DNA of 20,429 nucleotides from UBA1381 sp964399965 (GTDB lineage Bacteria; Bacillota; Clostridia; UBA1381). Within the stretch, counting starts at the first letter, position 1, and every line of letters begins with the position of its first letter. The notes below the pieces were generated by a model. It did no database searches. It saw only the letters and a program-made list of their open reading frames with translations, and was not told the DNA's origin. The stretch spans positions 1 through 20,429 of the forward strand of contig CAYNRX010000042.1 of the NCBI GenBank assembly GCA_964399965.1, in the 5' to 3' direction. Positions 1-7,532 of this stretch are shown piece by piece. Position numbers and translations under genes: made by a program.

Positions 1-406
1 AGCGGCTTTTGCGTTCCTCATAAAACAGTTGCATCTGTTTTGTCGCCAGCTTTTCATAGTAGGCGGTCATTGCATCATTTTCCACGGTATATATGAACCC
101 TTGTAGGCCGAATAAATACATAAGCTCCGTTATCCGACGGACATTTTCTGGCGATATCGTCTCTGCTTTTAAATATCTTCCCTCGGACATATCGTATATC
201 ACCGCTCCGTTCATTAGAATTGCCGGAAGCTTTAATCCCGCGTCCTTCATTATTATGCTTACGGTCGCCGCTGTTCTGGCAGTCGCTATCGTAAAATCAA
301 GACCTTGTCCTATCATCTCCCGCAGGCAGGAGGAAGTCTGAGACGAAAGCTTCGCACTGTCTGTCAGCAACGTTCCGTCAAGATCAGAAATATACAACTC
401 TTTCAT
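1..406 (-). CDS. HAD-superfamily (Cof-type) sugar-phosphate phosphatase, 3' end cut by window edge
   Basis: The reading frame begins at an ATG at 406, preceded by a GGAGA ribosome site, and runs off the left edge with no stop, so about 135 N-terminal residues are present. The protein opens MKELYISDLDGTLL. DLDGT is HAD motif I: its first Asp is the phosphoaspartate nucleophile and its second the acid/base. The later segment TIATAR (about residues 39-44) is motif II, and a cap-region start (LPAILMNGAVIYD) follows, as in Cof/YbiV-type phosphatases of sugar phosphates or FMN. Family members are usually 260-280 residues, so roughly half is missing. It starts 18 nt after the stop of the upstream zinc-ribbon membrane protein and is probably last, or near last, in that operon. 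The substrate cannot be predicted. The HAD call is firm; the Cof subgroup is inferred from the motif II and cap pattern. Confidence 0.88.
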   Translation of the reverse strand, partial: MKELYISDLDGTLLTDSAKLSSQTSSCLREMIGQGLDFTIATARTAATVSIIMKDAGLKLPAILMNGAVIYDMSEGRYLKAETISPENVRRITELMYLFGLQGFIYTVENDAMTAYYEKLATKQMQLFYEERKSR

Positions 407-424
407 CTATTTTCTCCAAACGCA

Positions 425-1177
425 TCAGCGTAAGCCTTGTGCAAGCTGCGGCTTTTTCACAGCTATAACGCTTACGCCGCCAAGCCCCAGCAATAACGTT
501 ATGAATACCCACAAAGTCGAGCCGTATTTTATATCAATTGCGTCTCCCGTTTCGTAAACAACGTACCGCATTATATCATCAAGTGCTGAATTTATCGCAA
601 GCGATGTTATTATGGATACGAGTGCCGCCAATGCCGCTATGATGAAGCCTGCCTGCGCCAAAGAAAGCCCCGCTCTGCTTTCTCTGAATATCAAAACAAC
701 AGATATAAACATTATTATAACAGCCAAAGCAGCCAGCAACCCTGATGCCAAATTGGCAAAAAACAACATGCCTACGCCTGATTCCACATCACTCCACAAC
801 TCAAACTCGCTCCTGTTAGAGAAAATATCAGACACCAACTGCCCCATCCCTCTATCTACCATATCAAAAATCTCTTTCAGCTGCGCAGTTGTATTCATCC
901 CCTGCGCGGCCGTCATAGACGTTTTGATCTCCACTTCCTCAAGCGGCATTTCGTCTATCTCAATAGAGCTATACGACCAGCCCATAAGTCCGGTGAGCAT
1001 TACCGCCAGCATCATAACAATAACTGCCAAAAACGTATTATTCTTAGTTCTGGCATTAGCCGCCGAGGGCAGGTCTATGCTGCGGAGATTTACAGCTTCC
1101 GCCGACACATCTGCTCCGCAGTAAATACAAAAATTTGTACTATCCGGTATTTCTTTTCCACATTTGTTGCAATACAT
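425..1177 (-). CDS. Zinc-ribbon membrane protein with four predicted membrane spans
   Basis: This 250-residue protein starts at an ATG behind a strong AAAGGAGGAT site. Residues 1-22 form a zinc ribbon (Cys3, Cys6, Cys17, Cys20, in MYCNKCGKEIPDSTNFCIYC). Hydrophobic stretches lie at about 48-66, 136-164, 171-196 and 220-240. The region between the first and second spans (about 67-135) is acidic and soluble and probably faces outside if the ribbon is cytoplasmic. The protein ends KKPQLAQGLR. No catalytic motif is visible. The architecture (N-terminal zinc ribbon, then membrane domain) is common in uncharacterised Clostridia proteins. It is third in a run of zinc-ribbon genes on this strand, and a palindromic repeat element separates it from the preceding YARHG gene. 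The function is unknown, and I do not assign one. Confidence 0.85.
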   Translation of the reverse strand: MYCNKCGKEIPDSTNFCIYCGADVSAEAVNLRSIDLPSAANARTKNNTFLAVIVMMLAVMLTGLMGWSYSSIEIDEMPLEEVEIKTSMTAAQGMNTTAQLKEIFDMVDRGMGQLVSDIFSNRSEFELWSDVESGVGMLFFANLASGLLAALAVIIMFISVVLIFRESRAGLSLAQAGFIIAALAALVSIITSLAINSALDDIMRYVVYETGDAIDIKYGSTLWVFITLLLGLGGVSVIAVKKPQLAQGLR

Positions 1178-1194
1178 TTTTTATCCTCCTTTGT

Positions 1195-1279
1195 AAATCG
1201 TCAACCTTCTTGCAATTGGTCTCTGGCTAAGGGAATAATTATAAAACGCTACCGCGTTTTGCAATTATCTAAAATCGTC
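1195..1279. repeat. Palindromic intergenic element, copy 1, with flanking direct repeats
   Basis: The element body (about 1203-1271) includes a hairpin with arms 1235-1249 and 1254-1268 around a TACC loop; 13 of 15 positions match. The upstream part (about 1211-1234) closely matches the equivalent part of copy 2 at 7030-7052. The octamer AAATCGTC occurs on both sides (1195-1202 and 1272-1279), as a target-site duplication would. The right flank reaches the first base of the stop codon of the upstream YARHG gene, so the element fills almost the whole gap between two genes of one operon. The hairpin has no U-tract, so it is unlikely to be a simple terminator. Confidence 0.7.
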
Positions 1280-2114
1280 TATCTCCAGCCTCTTGATATC
1301 TCATAATTGATTATCGTATTTTTATTAGCTATTTCCACACTGTTGAACTGCGCTTCCGCCTCAGCGTCAGAGGTATATCTGGGCACATACCATGACTGGG
1401 CAGAAAAATACTGCTGATACGATTCATTGTTAAAGATATAGCCGTGACGGGCGTACATCTCATTCAATATCAGCCTTATTTCCTGACGAGTCTTTGTATT
1501 TAAATACTCTGCCGTAATATATTCCCGATCACTGTTAAACAAATACTGCGATTGCTGCGGGATACTCGTTATAAGCGGAGCCTCCGTCTGCGGAGCAATC
1601 GTCTCGATAGCCGGCGTTTCTGTAGGCTGCGCAGATACCGTCGGAACCGGGCTTGCATATATATCCGTACTATCCTCGCTATTATTTTTTATTACCAATA
1701 CCGCTATTACCGCCGCAACGGCCAAGACAGCCAGCCCGGCCATCACCGCTGCCTGGAAAATCTCCAACGAGGCCTTCTTCAACAAAGAGCTGATCAGCCT
1801 GCTGAAAGTGCGCGGTTCGTTCGGNNNNNNNNNNCTGCGACAACCGGCAGACGGCTCTTCCTTTGTATGCTGTATCCGCAGCTGCCGCAAAACAGCTCAT
1901 CCCCGGATATTGCTGCTCCGCACTGCGGGCAGTGCGATCCACCTGTATATCCGGCCGAAGTTTCTTTTTCTGCTGTACAATAGGGACATTCCTCCGCTCC
2001 GGCCGGGATCTCCCGGCCGCAATCACCGCAGAAACGGGCTGCGGCGGCCGCGCCGCAATTCCCGCAAAATGCCGCCCCTTCCGGCAGCTCACAGCCGCAC
2101 ACCGAACATTTCAT
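1279..2114 (-). CDS. Triple zinc-ribbon protein with one membrane span and a YARHG domain (interrupted by N gap)
   Basis: The gene starts at the ATG at 2114 and ends at a TAG at 1279-1281. A ten-N assembly gap (1825-1834) puts the two halves in different frames, but the halves fit one protein. Before the gap there are three zinc ribbons with CxxC pairs (CSVC/CGNC, CGDC/CPYC, CPQC/CGSC). After the gap come a basic stretch, one hydrophobic span (about 1688-1750), a Ser/Thr/Pro/Glu-rich linker, and a C-terminal YARHG domain containing MYARHGYIF, YFSAQSWY and the closing NTIINYEISRGWR. YARHG domains are typically extracellular, so the likely topology is ribbons inside and YARHG outside. The start lies 24 nt after the stop of the preceding zinc-ribbon gene, with a GGGGTG site. 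Gap length and true frame are unknown. The domains are secure; the function is unknown. Confidence 0.8.
1825..1834. other. Assembly gap (10 N)
   Basis: Ten N bases lie inside the triple zinc-ribbon/YARHG gene. The coding frame differs by a non-multiple of three across the gap, so the real missing length is not exactly ten or the flanks carry an error. Confidence 0.98.
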
Positions 2115-2138
2115 TATGCATCACCCCATAATCCCCAC

Positions 2139-2537
2139 TTAATCCGCCAGCTGCCGTCCGCACTTGGCGCAAAAGCGTGAGCCTTCGCTATTTACATAAC
2201 CGCAGGTACACTGTATACCGTTAGGCGGAATATTCACCTGCCCCTGCTGTGATTTCTGCGCCTCCAGTGCCTGCAATTGCAAGCGGAGATTTTCCATCTG
2301 CCGCTCTTTCTCGCCTATCTGCACACAAAGCGGATCACACTTTTCTAAATGTATCTCCCCGCTTTCCTGAAGCTGGTAGACGAGTTTTCCCATATCTAAA
2401 AAAAGGCTGTTTTTTTCCCTTTCCGCATTCTGTATCTCGGTATTTATCCTTGCCTTTTCCACAATGAACTTTGAGCCCTCGCTTACTGTATTAACGCCCT
2501 TATTCAGGCCGACAACTACTTTATCAAAAATGCCCAT
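2139..2537 (-). CDS. Coiled-coil protein with C-terminal zinc ribbon
   Basis: This 132-residue soluble protein starts at an ATG behind a GGGAGG site. The N-terminus (MGIFDKVVVGLNKGVNTVSE) is amphipathic. Residues about 25-95 are rich in Glu, Lys, Gln and Leu with heptad-like spacing, which suggests a coiled coil. Residues 110-126 form a zinc ribbon (Cys110, Cys112, Cys123, Cys126) before the end at RQLAD. No enzyme motif is present. A promoter sits directly upstream (2596-2624, minus strand), so this is probably the first gene of the zinc-ribbon operon that continues with the YARHG protein, the four-span membrane protein and the HAD phosphatase. It could be a scaffold or adaptor for the membrane partners, but that is inference from position only. 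Confidence 0.82.
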   Translation of the reverse strand: MGIFDKVVVGLNKGVNTVSEGSKFIVEKARINTEIQNAEREKNSLFLDMGKLVYQLQESGEIHLEKCDPLCVQIGEKERQMENLRLQLQALEAQKSQQGQVNIPPNGIQCTCGYVNSEGSRFCAKCGRQLAD

Positions 2538-2595
2538 AAATCTTCCCTCCCGGATCTAACGGTGAACTTTAGGCTAAATTACACCTATTATATTT

Positions 2596-2624
2596 ATTAT
2601 ATCATTTTGTGTTGTCCGCCTCAA
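2596..2624 (-). promoter_or_regulatory. Sigma-A type promoter of the zinc-ribbon operon
   Basis: Read on the minus strand, a TTGAGG box (2619-2624) is followed by a 17 bp spacer and a perfect TATAAT (2596-2601). The start codon at 2537 lies about 60 bp downstream. Confidence 0.6.
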
Positions 2625-2632
2625 CTAAAAAT

Positions 2633-2667
2633 AAAACTGTCGGTGTAGAATTTTCACCGACAGTTTT
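2633..2667 (-). terminator. Intrinsic terminator after the hybrid histidine kinase
   Basis: There is a perfect 13 bp inverted repeat (2633-2645 and 2655-2667) with a 9 nt loop, GC-rich in the middle. On the minus strand it is followed by a T-rich run (TTTTATTTTT). It lies 44 bp past the kinase stop and separates that operon from the zinc-ribbon promoter. Confidence 0.85.
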
Positions 2668-2710
2668 ATGCATTATGCGCAATTTTTCATCTCATATACC
2701 GTTTTTTATC

Positions 2711-5248
2711 TCAAGAACCGCTAATGTCCTCCTCCCTACCGACAGCTTTTGACAAAACACCTGTCAGAAGAGCAAAATCTATAGGCTTTGATATATGTCC
2801 GTTCATACCGGCCTTTGTTGTCCTTGCGATATCCTCGGCAAAAGCGTTGGCCGTAACGGCGATTATCGGAACTGTTTTTGCATCGCTCCTGTCCATCGCC
2901 CTTATCTTTTCACAGGCCGTACAGCCATCCATTTCCGGCATCTGCATATCCATCAGTATCGCGTCTATACTGCCAACCTCCATAGCCGAAAATATTTCCA
3001 CAGCCTCCCTACCGTTCCAAGCCTTTACGACTTCCGCTCCCAGCATGGATACGTATTCGCTTGCTATCTCCATATTTATCTCATTATCCTCGGCTATCAT
3101 TATCGTTCTGCCGCCAAGATCTGCCATCGTTTGAGACTGTTCCTCCTGTACCGGCTGTACCTCTTCAGCTATTTGAAGCGGCAGCGTCACTGTAAACACG
3201 CTTCCTTTCCCCAGCTCGCTCTGAACAGTTATCTCGCCGCTCATCTGCTGGACGATGCTTTTGACGATGGGCATACCCAATCCCACTCCTGAAACGTTTG
3301 CCGGTGCAAACATGGTCTCCCGGGCAAACGGCTCAAATATCTTGTCCAAAAATTCCGCAGACATACCGATACCGGTATCGCTCACCGCCAGCTGGTACTT
3401 GCACATCTTTTTATGACGTGCAGTCAGTTTAAGCTCTACAGTTATTACCGCTCCCTCGAGCGAATATTTTACAGCATTGGAAATCAGGTTATTTAAAATT
3501 TGACTGAGCCGCAGACGGTCACAATATACGGTTAGATCCTCATCGTCTGCCTTGATTATCAGCTTTTTGTTGCCTTTTTTAACCTGCCCCTCAAACATTG
3601 ATACGCATTCTTCAACGCAATCCTTCAACCTCATCGGCGCATAATCAAGCTTGCTTCCTTCTCCCTGTTCTATTCGTGCCAAATCAAGAATGTCATTCAC
3701 CAAATTCAAAAGCTGCACACCGGCATTTTCTATTTTATCTATATACTCATAAACACGCTCATCATTCCCGCGGTTCTTTTTAGCCAGATCCGCCAACCCA
3801 ATTATTGCATTTAACGGTGTACGCATATCGTGGGAAACGTTGCTGAAAAATGCATTCTTCTTCTCGACTGTCTGCTTAGCGGAGTTTAGTGCATTCTCCA
3901 AAAGTATTTGCTGCTGAAGCTGCTTCCTTTTTTCTTCGTCTATATCGCGGAAGCACATTATTACCTCGTTGCTGCTCATATCCTTATTATACATTACCCG
4001 GATACTTACCCATTTGTATTCGCCGCCAAAACGACGCTTGTAATCACCTCCGTATTCATGTATATCCTTCCGCACCAGCTCACGGATATTGTCAATGGAA
4101 AAACTGTTCTCAAATTCGCTATAGACCCGTTTTTCCACACATTCTTTTACGACCTCTAAAAGATGACTGTAATCTCCGCTTTTCCCCAGACTTTCACGGA
4201 CGTCCTCAGAGGATTTCACAGTTACATACGTTTCGGTATCATAATTTATCCGATATATGGCATAGAACGTGTCGCCAAGTATCCGCAGTGTATTTTCTGT
4301 ATTTCGTCCTTTAAGTTCGCCTAAATATGACCGTACCATCAGCACCGCCAGGATTATCACCAGCCCTCCGCACAGGACTAGAAGAAATACCACAATGCTG
4401 TCCCAACCATCCTGCAATATGCTCTCTATCGGTATTGTTATCACCGAAAGCCAACCGTTTTCCATTCTATAATAATATACGCCGCGGTTATTATTATTGA
4501 TATCCATTATCGTTGCTTCATGGCTATCCATGCTGCCGCCCTCTATTTTTTCCAACAGATCTCTTATATACTTCTGCGCCACACTATCCGTCACATCGAT
4601 ATCGCTTACGATATGCATCAACTCGCCGTTACCGTCAAATAAGAAGTATGAGCTTTTTTCAGGAATATTAGCTCTGTTCTTGTGGACATGGAATTTCTCA
4701 AGCAAAATATCAAAAGCTAAAACGTTACCGTTGCCATTGAGCTTTTTGGCAATGGTCACCAGTTTTTTACCGGTAATAGCATCGCTGTAGGAATCGGTGA
4801 ATATTATCGCACCATCGGCTTCCATTGCTTTTTTATACCATTCGGTCTCTGTATAATCGTAGCTTTCATCTCCCTCCCACGGAGACGCCGCAACTATATG
4901 ACCGTTTATCACCGCATAGGGATCGATTATATCAGCTCCTAAAGCCTGCGTGATATTCGAGGAATACCGTGCAAGCCATTCCTGCACGGCCTCATCGCCT
5001 TCACCGCCGTCTATAGCTTCGTTTACATATATTGAACCCAGATTCATAAATAGTTTATATATAGCTATTCTATTCTCCTCCTCGGCTGCATAGCTTTGTG
5101 CAAGATAAGTGCCCATTTCATTTGCATTTAAAAGCAACTTATCCCGTACCAGGTATACGCCCCAGGCGATCATCGTAAAAAATGCCGCCAATAGTACCAC
5201 ATTCAGACAAAGAGTTATTTTTAATTTATCGAATTTATTTTTTTTCAT
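2711..5248 (-). CDS. Hybrid sensor histidine kinase / response regulator
   Basis: This is a membrane sensor kinase of about 845 residues (numbering below counts from a GTG two codons upstream at 5254). Spans at about 13-35 and 286-308 enclose a roughly 245-residue outer region that resembles a double-Cache ligand sensor. A PAS-like region (about 320-440) precedes the HisKA phosphoacceptor (SHDMRTPLN, His475). ATPase motifs follow: N box NLISNAVKYS (Asn593), G1 DTGIG (626-630) and G2 GVGLG (656-660). A C-terminal receiver (about 716-838) has acidic Glu722/Asp723, phosphoacceptor Asp769 (LMDMQMPEMDG), Thr801 and Lys823. The kinase should therefore phosphorylate its own receiver; no HPt or DNA-binding output is encoded beside it. 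The ATG at 5248 lies 10 nt after GAGGAG and the GTG at 5254 only 4 nt after it, so the start is uncertain. The gene overlaps the RNase M5-like gene by 14-20 nt, indicating cotranscription. The signal sensed is unknown. Confidence 0.93.
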   Translation of the reverse strand: MKKNKFDKLKITLCLNVVLLAAFFTMIAWGVYLVRDKLLLNANEMGTYLAQSYAAEEENRIAIYKLFMNLGSIYVNEAIDGGEGDEAVQEWLARYSSNITQALGADIIDPYAVINGHIVAASPWEGDESYDYTETEWYKKAMEADGAIIFTDSYSDAITGKKLVTIAKKLNGNGNVLAFDILLEKFHVHKNRANIPEKSSYFLFDGNGELMHIVSDIDVTDSVAQKYIRDLLEKIEGGSMDSHEATIMDINNNNRGVYYYRMENGWLSVITIPIESILQDGWDSIVVFLLVLCGGLVIILAVLMVRSYLGELKGRNTENTLRILGDTFYAIYRINYDTETYVTVKSSEDVRESLGKSGDYSHLLEVVKECVEKRVYSEFENSFSIDNIRELVRKDIHEYGGDYKRRFGGEYKWVSIRVMYNKDMSSNEVIMCFRDIDEEKRKQLQQQILLENALNSAKQTVEKKNAFFSNVSHDMRTPLNAIIGLADLAKKNRGNDERVYEYIDKIENAGVQLLNLVNDILDLARIEQGEGSKLDYAPMRLKDCVEECVSMFEGQVKKGNKKLIIKADDEDLTVYCDRLRLSQILNNLISNAVKYSLEGAVITVELKLTARHKKMCKYQLAVSDTGIGMSAEFLDKIFEPFARETMFAPANVSGVGLGMPIVKSIVQQMSGEITVQSELGKGSVFTVTLPLQIAEEVQPVQEEQSQTMADLGGRTIMIAEDNEINMEIASEYVSMLGAEVVKAWNGREAVEIFSAMEVGSIDAILMDMQMPEMDGCTACEKIRAMDRSDAKTVPIIAVTANAFAEDIARTTKAGMNGHISKPIDFALLTGVLSKAVGREEDISGS

Positions 5249-5867
5249 TATCACAAATCTCCTCTGCCGTCTCTTTATTCAGCTGTTCTGCCAGCTCCTT
5301 GAGCTCCTCATATGTAACAATACGGTTCAATATCGACAAAAGCATATTTGACGAAATCTTTGCCGGAAGCGAAAGCTCCGCTGCCAGCTGTTGGCGAAGT
5401 CTACTGCTGCCTGTCCCGCCAAAAAGCCCCAGCCCATAAAGGTCGGCTTTTGTTATCGTCCTCCCCGGAGCACTTTCACTGCTGCTGCCGTCTATCACAC
5501 AGCCTGCTGCCCTCAAAGCGTTAAGTATTATATCCTCACTGACGCCCTCCACCCCTAAAAGCCCTTCCTTGCCGGGATGCAGCTTACGCTTCTCCTTGCC
5601 CTTTATATCAGGGATATAAGCATGTTTCACCTGCTCCGGCGGCAGCGCCTGTTTTATATAATTCCGTATCTTAAAGCCTGCGCTGTCTGAATCTGTCAGT
5701 ATAACTATACCAGTCGTTTCGGCCAACCTCTTTATCGTCTCCAGTCTGCCGTTTTTTTTGAATACCGAAAATCCATTGGTGACGAATATGACCCCATCCA
5801 AAAAACGTGACAACTTTATTTTGTCATATACGCCCTCTACAATGACCGCTTCTTTTATCCTGTACAT
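5235..5867 (-). CDS. RNase M5-like Toprim protein with DUF4093-type C-terminus
   Basis: This 210-residue protein starts at an ATG behind AGGAGAGG. The N-terminal Toprim domain carries the conserved Glu (IVEGVYDK, Glu11) and the DxD motif ILTDSDSAG (Asp59, Asp61), which bind metal. The middle (KHAYIPDIKGKEKRK, then GLLGVEGVS) matches the pattern of RNase M5, the enzyme that matures 5S rRNA in Firmicutes. The C-terminal part (about 120-200) resembles the DUF4093 extension found in Clostridia members. RNase M5 proper is about 190 residues, so the length is compatible. No 5S rRNA or ksgA neighbour is present here, so whether it is the true M5 or a paralogue is open. The 3' end overlaps the histidine kinase start. 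A -10-like TATGATAAAAT lies about 35-45 bp upstream of the start. Confidence 0.75.
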   Translation of the reverse strand: MYRIKEAVIVEGVYDKIKLSRFLDGVIFVTNGFSVFKKNGRLETIKRLAETTGIVILTDSDSAGFKIRNYIKQALPPEQVKHAYIPDIKGKEKRKLHPGKEGLLGVEGVSEDIILNALRAAGCVIDGSSSESAPGRTITKADLYGLGLFGGTGSSRLRQQLAAELSLPAKISSNMLLSILNRIVTYEELKELAEQLNKETAEEICDNEKK

Positions 5868-5976
5868 GGAATCCTCTCCTGTTGTGTTATTACGCTATAT
5901 ATTTTATCATAACAACGGAATCTTTTCCAGCCTTTCTGTTAAAATTTATACAAGGCATTTTTTACCTGTAAAAATG

Positions 5977-6005
5977 TTGACAAAGAATATCTTGGCTGAT
6001 ATAAT
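5977..6005 (+). promoter_or_regulatory. Perfect consensus sigma-A promoter of the LysR gene
   Basis: TTGACA (5977-5982), exactly 17 bp, then TATAAT (6000-6005). Both boxes match the consensus completely. The LysR start codon at 6051 lies about 40 bp past the expected transcription start. Confidence 0.85.
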
Positions 6006-6050
6006 TGTATCAGATAAAACACAGCCCTATAAAGAGGAGAGTGATTTTTC

Positions 6051-6929
6051 TTGGAACTTAGAGTATTGAAATATTTCTTGATGACAGCGCGCGAAGAAAA
6101 CATTACGCGGGCAGCCGCAAGGATGCATGTCACTCAGCCCACGCTTTCGCGACAGCTTATGCAGCTGGAGGATGAATTGGGGGTAACGCTGTTTAAACGC
6201 GGCAAGCACAGCATAACGCTTACCGAAGAAGGAATGCTTCTTAAGCAGCGGGCACAGGAAATGATATCCATAGAAAGCAAAATATTTGAGGATCTTTCAC
6301 ACGAGGACAATATGCTCAAGGGCACCATCACCATTGGCGGCGGTGAAACACAGAGCATGAACGATCTGGCAGAGCTGGCAGCAAGATTCCGCCGGGATAA
6401 TCCGCAGGTGCATTTTGAGATATGCAGCGGTATTGCCGATGAGATAAAAGAACGGATAGAGCAGGGCGTTGTTGATATCGGTGTATTGAGCGAGCCTGTC
6501 GATATTAGCAAATATGATTTTGTGCGTATGCGCCAAAAGGATCAATGGGGCGCGTTTATGCCTGTGGAGCATCCTCTTGCCGAAAGAAACAGTGTATCGC
6601 CCCAGGATCTGGCAGGCGTACCGCTTATCATGGCAAAACGGGAAAGCGTACGAAATGAGCTTGCTAACTGGTTCGGAAAATATTACGATGAGCTAAACAT
6701 TGCCGCCAGCTGCGATCTTTTGTACAACACCGAGGTCCTTGCAAAAAACGGCGTTGGCGTAGCGTTGTGCATCAAAAGCAGCAATATACACGATGGCCTT
6801 TGCTTTCGGCCTCTTTCGCCATCACTTGAGACCGGATCCGTTTTAGTGTGGAAAAAACACCGTACAGCTTCCCCGGCAGTCAACGCTTTTACTTCTTTTG
6901 CCCAGAAATGCGTCAAAGGCATTGCTTGA
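6051..6929 (+). CDS. LysR-family transcriptional regulator
   Basis: This 292-residue protein has the usual LysR length. It uses a TTG start at 6051, supported by an AGAGGAGA site (6032-6039) and by the protein beginning MELRVLKYFLMTAREENITR, exactly where LysR proteins normally begin. The winged helix-turn-helix spans about residues 1-60 (AAARMHVTQPTLSRQLMQLE). A linker helix and a two-lobe effector domain follow (about 90-292, starting GTITIGGG). Genes on its downstream side (a MerR-type regulator and a decarboxylase/cupin fusion) lie in the same direction and may be targets, although LysR regulators more often control a divergent gene. The effector cannot be told from sequence. Confidence 0.95.
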   Translation: MELRVLKYFLMTAREENITRAAARMHVTQPTLSRQLMQLEDELGVTLFKRGKHSITLTEEGMLLKQRAQEMISIESKIFEDLSHEDNMLKGTITIGGGETQSMNDLAELAARFRRDNPQVHFEICSGIADEIKERIEQGVVDIGVLSEPVDISKYDFVRMRQKDQWGAFMPVEHPLAERNSVSPQDLAGVPLIMAKRESVRNELANWFGKYYDELNIAASCDLLYNTEVLAKNGVGVALCIKSSNIHDGLCFRPLSPSLETGSVLVWKKHRTASPAVNAFTSFAQKCVKGIA

Positions 6930-6945
6930 AATAGCATATAAGTAT

Positions 6946-6974
6946 TAGACATACATGCTTCCTTGTGATAGAAT
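6946..6974 (+). promoter_or_regulatory. Probable promoter of the MerR-type regulator
   Basis: TAGACA (6946-6951), a 17 bp spacer and TAGAAT (6969-6974). The octamer ATATAAGT occurs on both sides of this promoter region. The palindromic element copy 2 sits between it and the gene, so it would be transcribed in the leader. Confidence 0.45.
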
Positions 6975-6994
6975 ATAAGTGTCAGAAAAAGTCA

Positions 6995-7098
6995 CTAATA
7001 TTTATTATACTCAATTGCGAAACCTTTTCGCAATTGATTTCTGAATAAGGAAATAATTGTAAAACGCTGTCGCGTTTTACAATTATCTAATATTTATT
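6995..7098. repeat. Palindromic intergenic element, copy 2 (longest), with flanking direct repeats
   Basis: This copy contains two hairpins. The first has 11 bp arms at 7012-7022 and 7026-7036. The second has perfect 15 bp arms at 7053-7067 and 7072-7086 with a TGTC loop. The two are joined by a segment shared with copy 1. The 12-mer CTAATATTTATT flanks the element on both sides (6995-7006 and 7087-7098). If the element ends in ATCTA like the other copies, the duplicated target is the 9-mer ATATTTATT. The element lies in the predicted leader of the MerR-type gene, ending 17 bp before its start codon and next to its ribosome site. Confidence 0.75.
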
Positions 7099-7115
7099 GC
7101 AGACGGAGGCGTACG

Positions 7116-7460
7116 ATGACATTAGATGAAGCAAGCGCAAAGTATTGTATACCCAAAAATATTCTGGAGGAATACGAACATATGAAGCTGTGCTCTACCG
7201 TAAAACGCGTACTTGGGGCATGGCAATATGACGATCAGGATATTGAAAGGCTCAGCATGATAATGACGCTGCACGATACGGGCTTTTCTACGGATGATAT
7301 CGACGAATATATGCAGCTCTTGCTTTCAGGCAAAAACAGCGAGGAATGTATGAGGATCCTCAATGAAAAAAGAGAGCGCACTCTTGATAAGATACACATT
7401 CTGGAAAAACAGCTTGACAATCTTGATTATCTTCGCAGCCAGATGCGAAAGGCACACTGA
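7116..7460 (+). CDS. MerR-like helix-turn-helix regulator (short)
   Basis: This 114-residue protein starts at an ATG behind a GGAGG site. The N-terminal 70 residues follow the MerR winged-helix pattern: MTLDEASAKYCIPKNILEEYE (helix-turn-helix), then YDDQDIERLSMIMTLHDTGFSTDDIDEYM, the conserved wing/helix region. The last 45 residues (about 70-112) form a Glu/Lys/Leu-rich helix expected to be the dimerising coiled coil. There is no C-terminal effector domain and no cysteine cluster for metal sensing, so it resembles the small MerR regulators of Firmicutes. It lies 72 bp before the decarboxylase/cupin gene in the same direction and probably regulates it or is cotranscribed with it. Confidence 0.8.
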   Translation: MTLDEASAKYCIPKNILEEYEHMKLCSTVKRVLGAWQYDDQDIERLSMIMTLHDTGFSTDDIDEYMQLLLSGKNSEECMRILNEKRERTLDKIHILEKQLDNLDYLRSQMRKAH

Positions 7461-7532
7461 CTGCTATTATCAACGATTCCGCATCCATCGGGATCATAAA
7501 AAATTTTACATATAGATCCGGAGGTAACCATC

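Noticed and set aside
93..341. Open frame of 82 residues on the plus strand
   Set aside because: It is opposite the HAD phosphatase, whose catalytic motifs are clear on the minus strand.
612..1124. Open frame of 170 residues on the plus strand
   Set aside because: It lies fully opposite the zinc-ribbon membrane protein, has no ribosome site and shows composition typical of an antisense frame.
1552..2180. Several overlapping plus-strand frames
   Set aside because: They are antisense to the triple zinc-ribbon/YARHG gene, rich in Arg and Cys, and have no recognisable domain.
7489..7524. Possible hairpin covering the ribosome site of the decarboxylase/cupin gene
   Set aside because: Only about six base pairs with a bulge, with no conserved riboswitch features.
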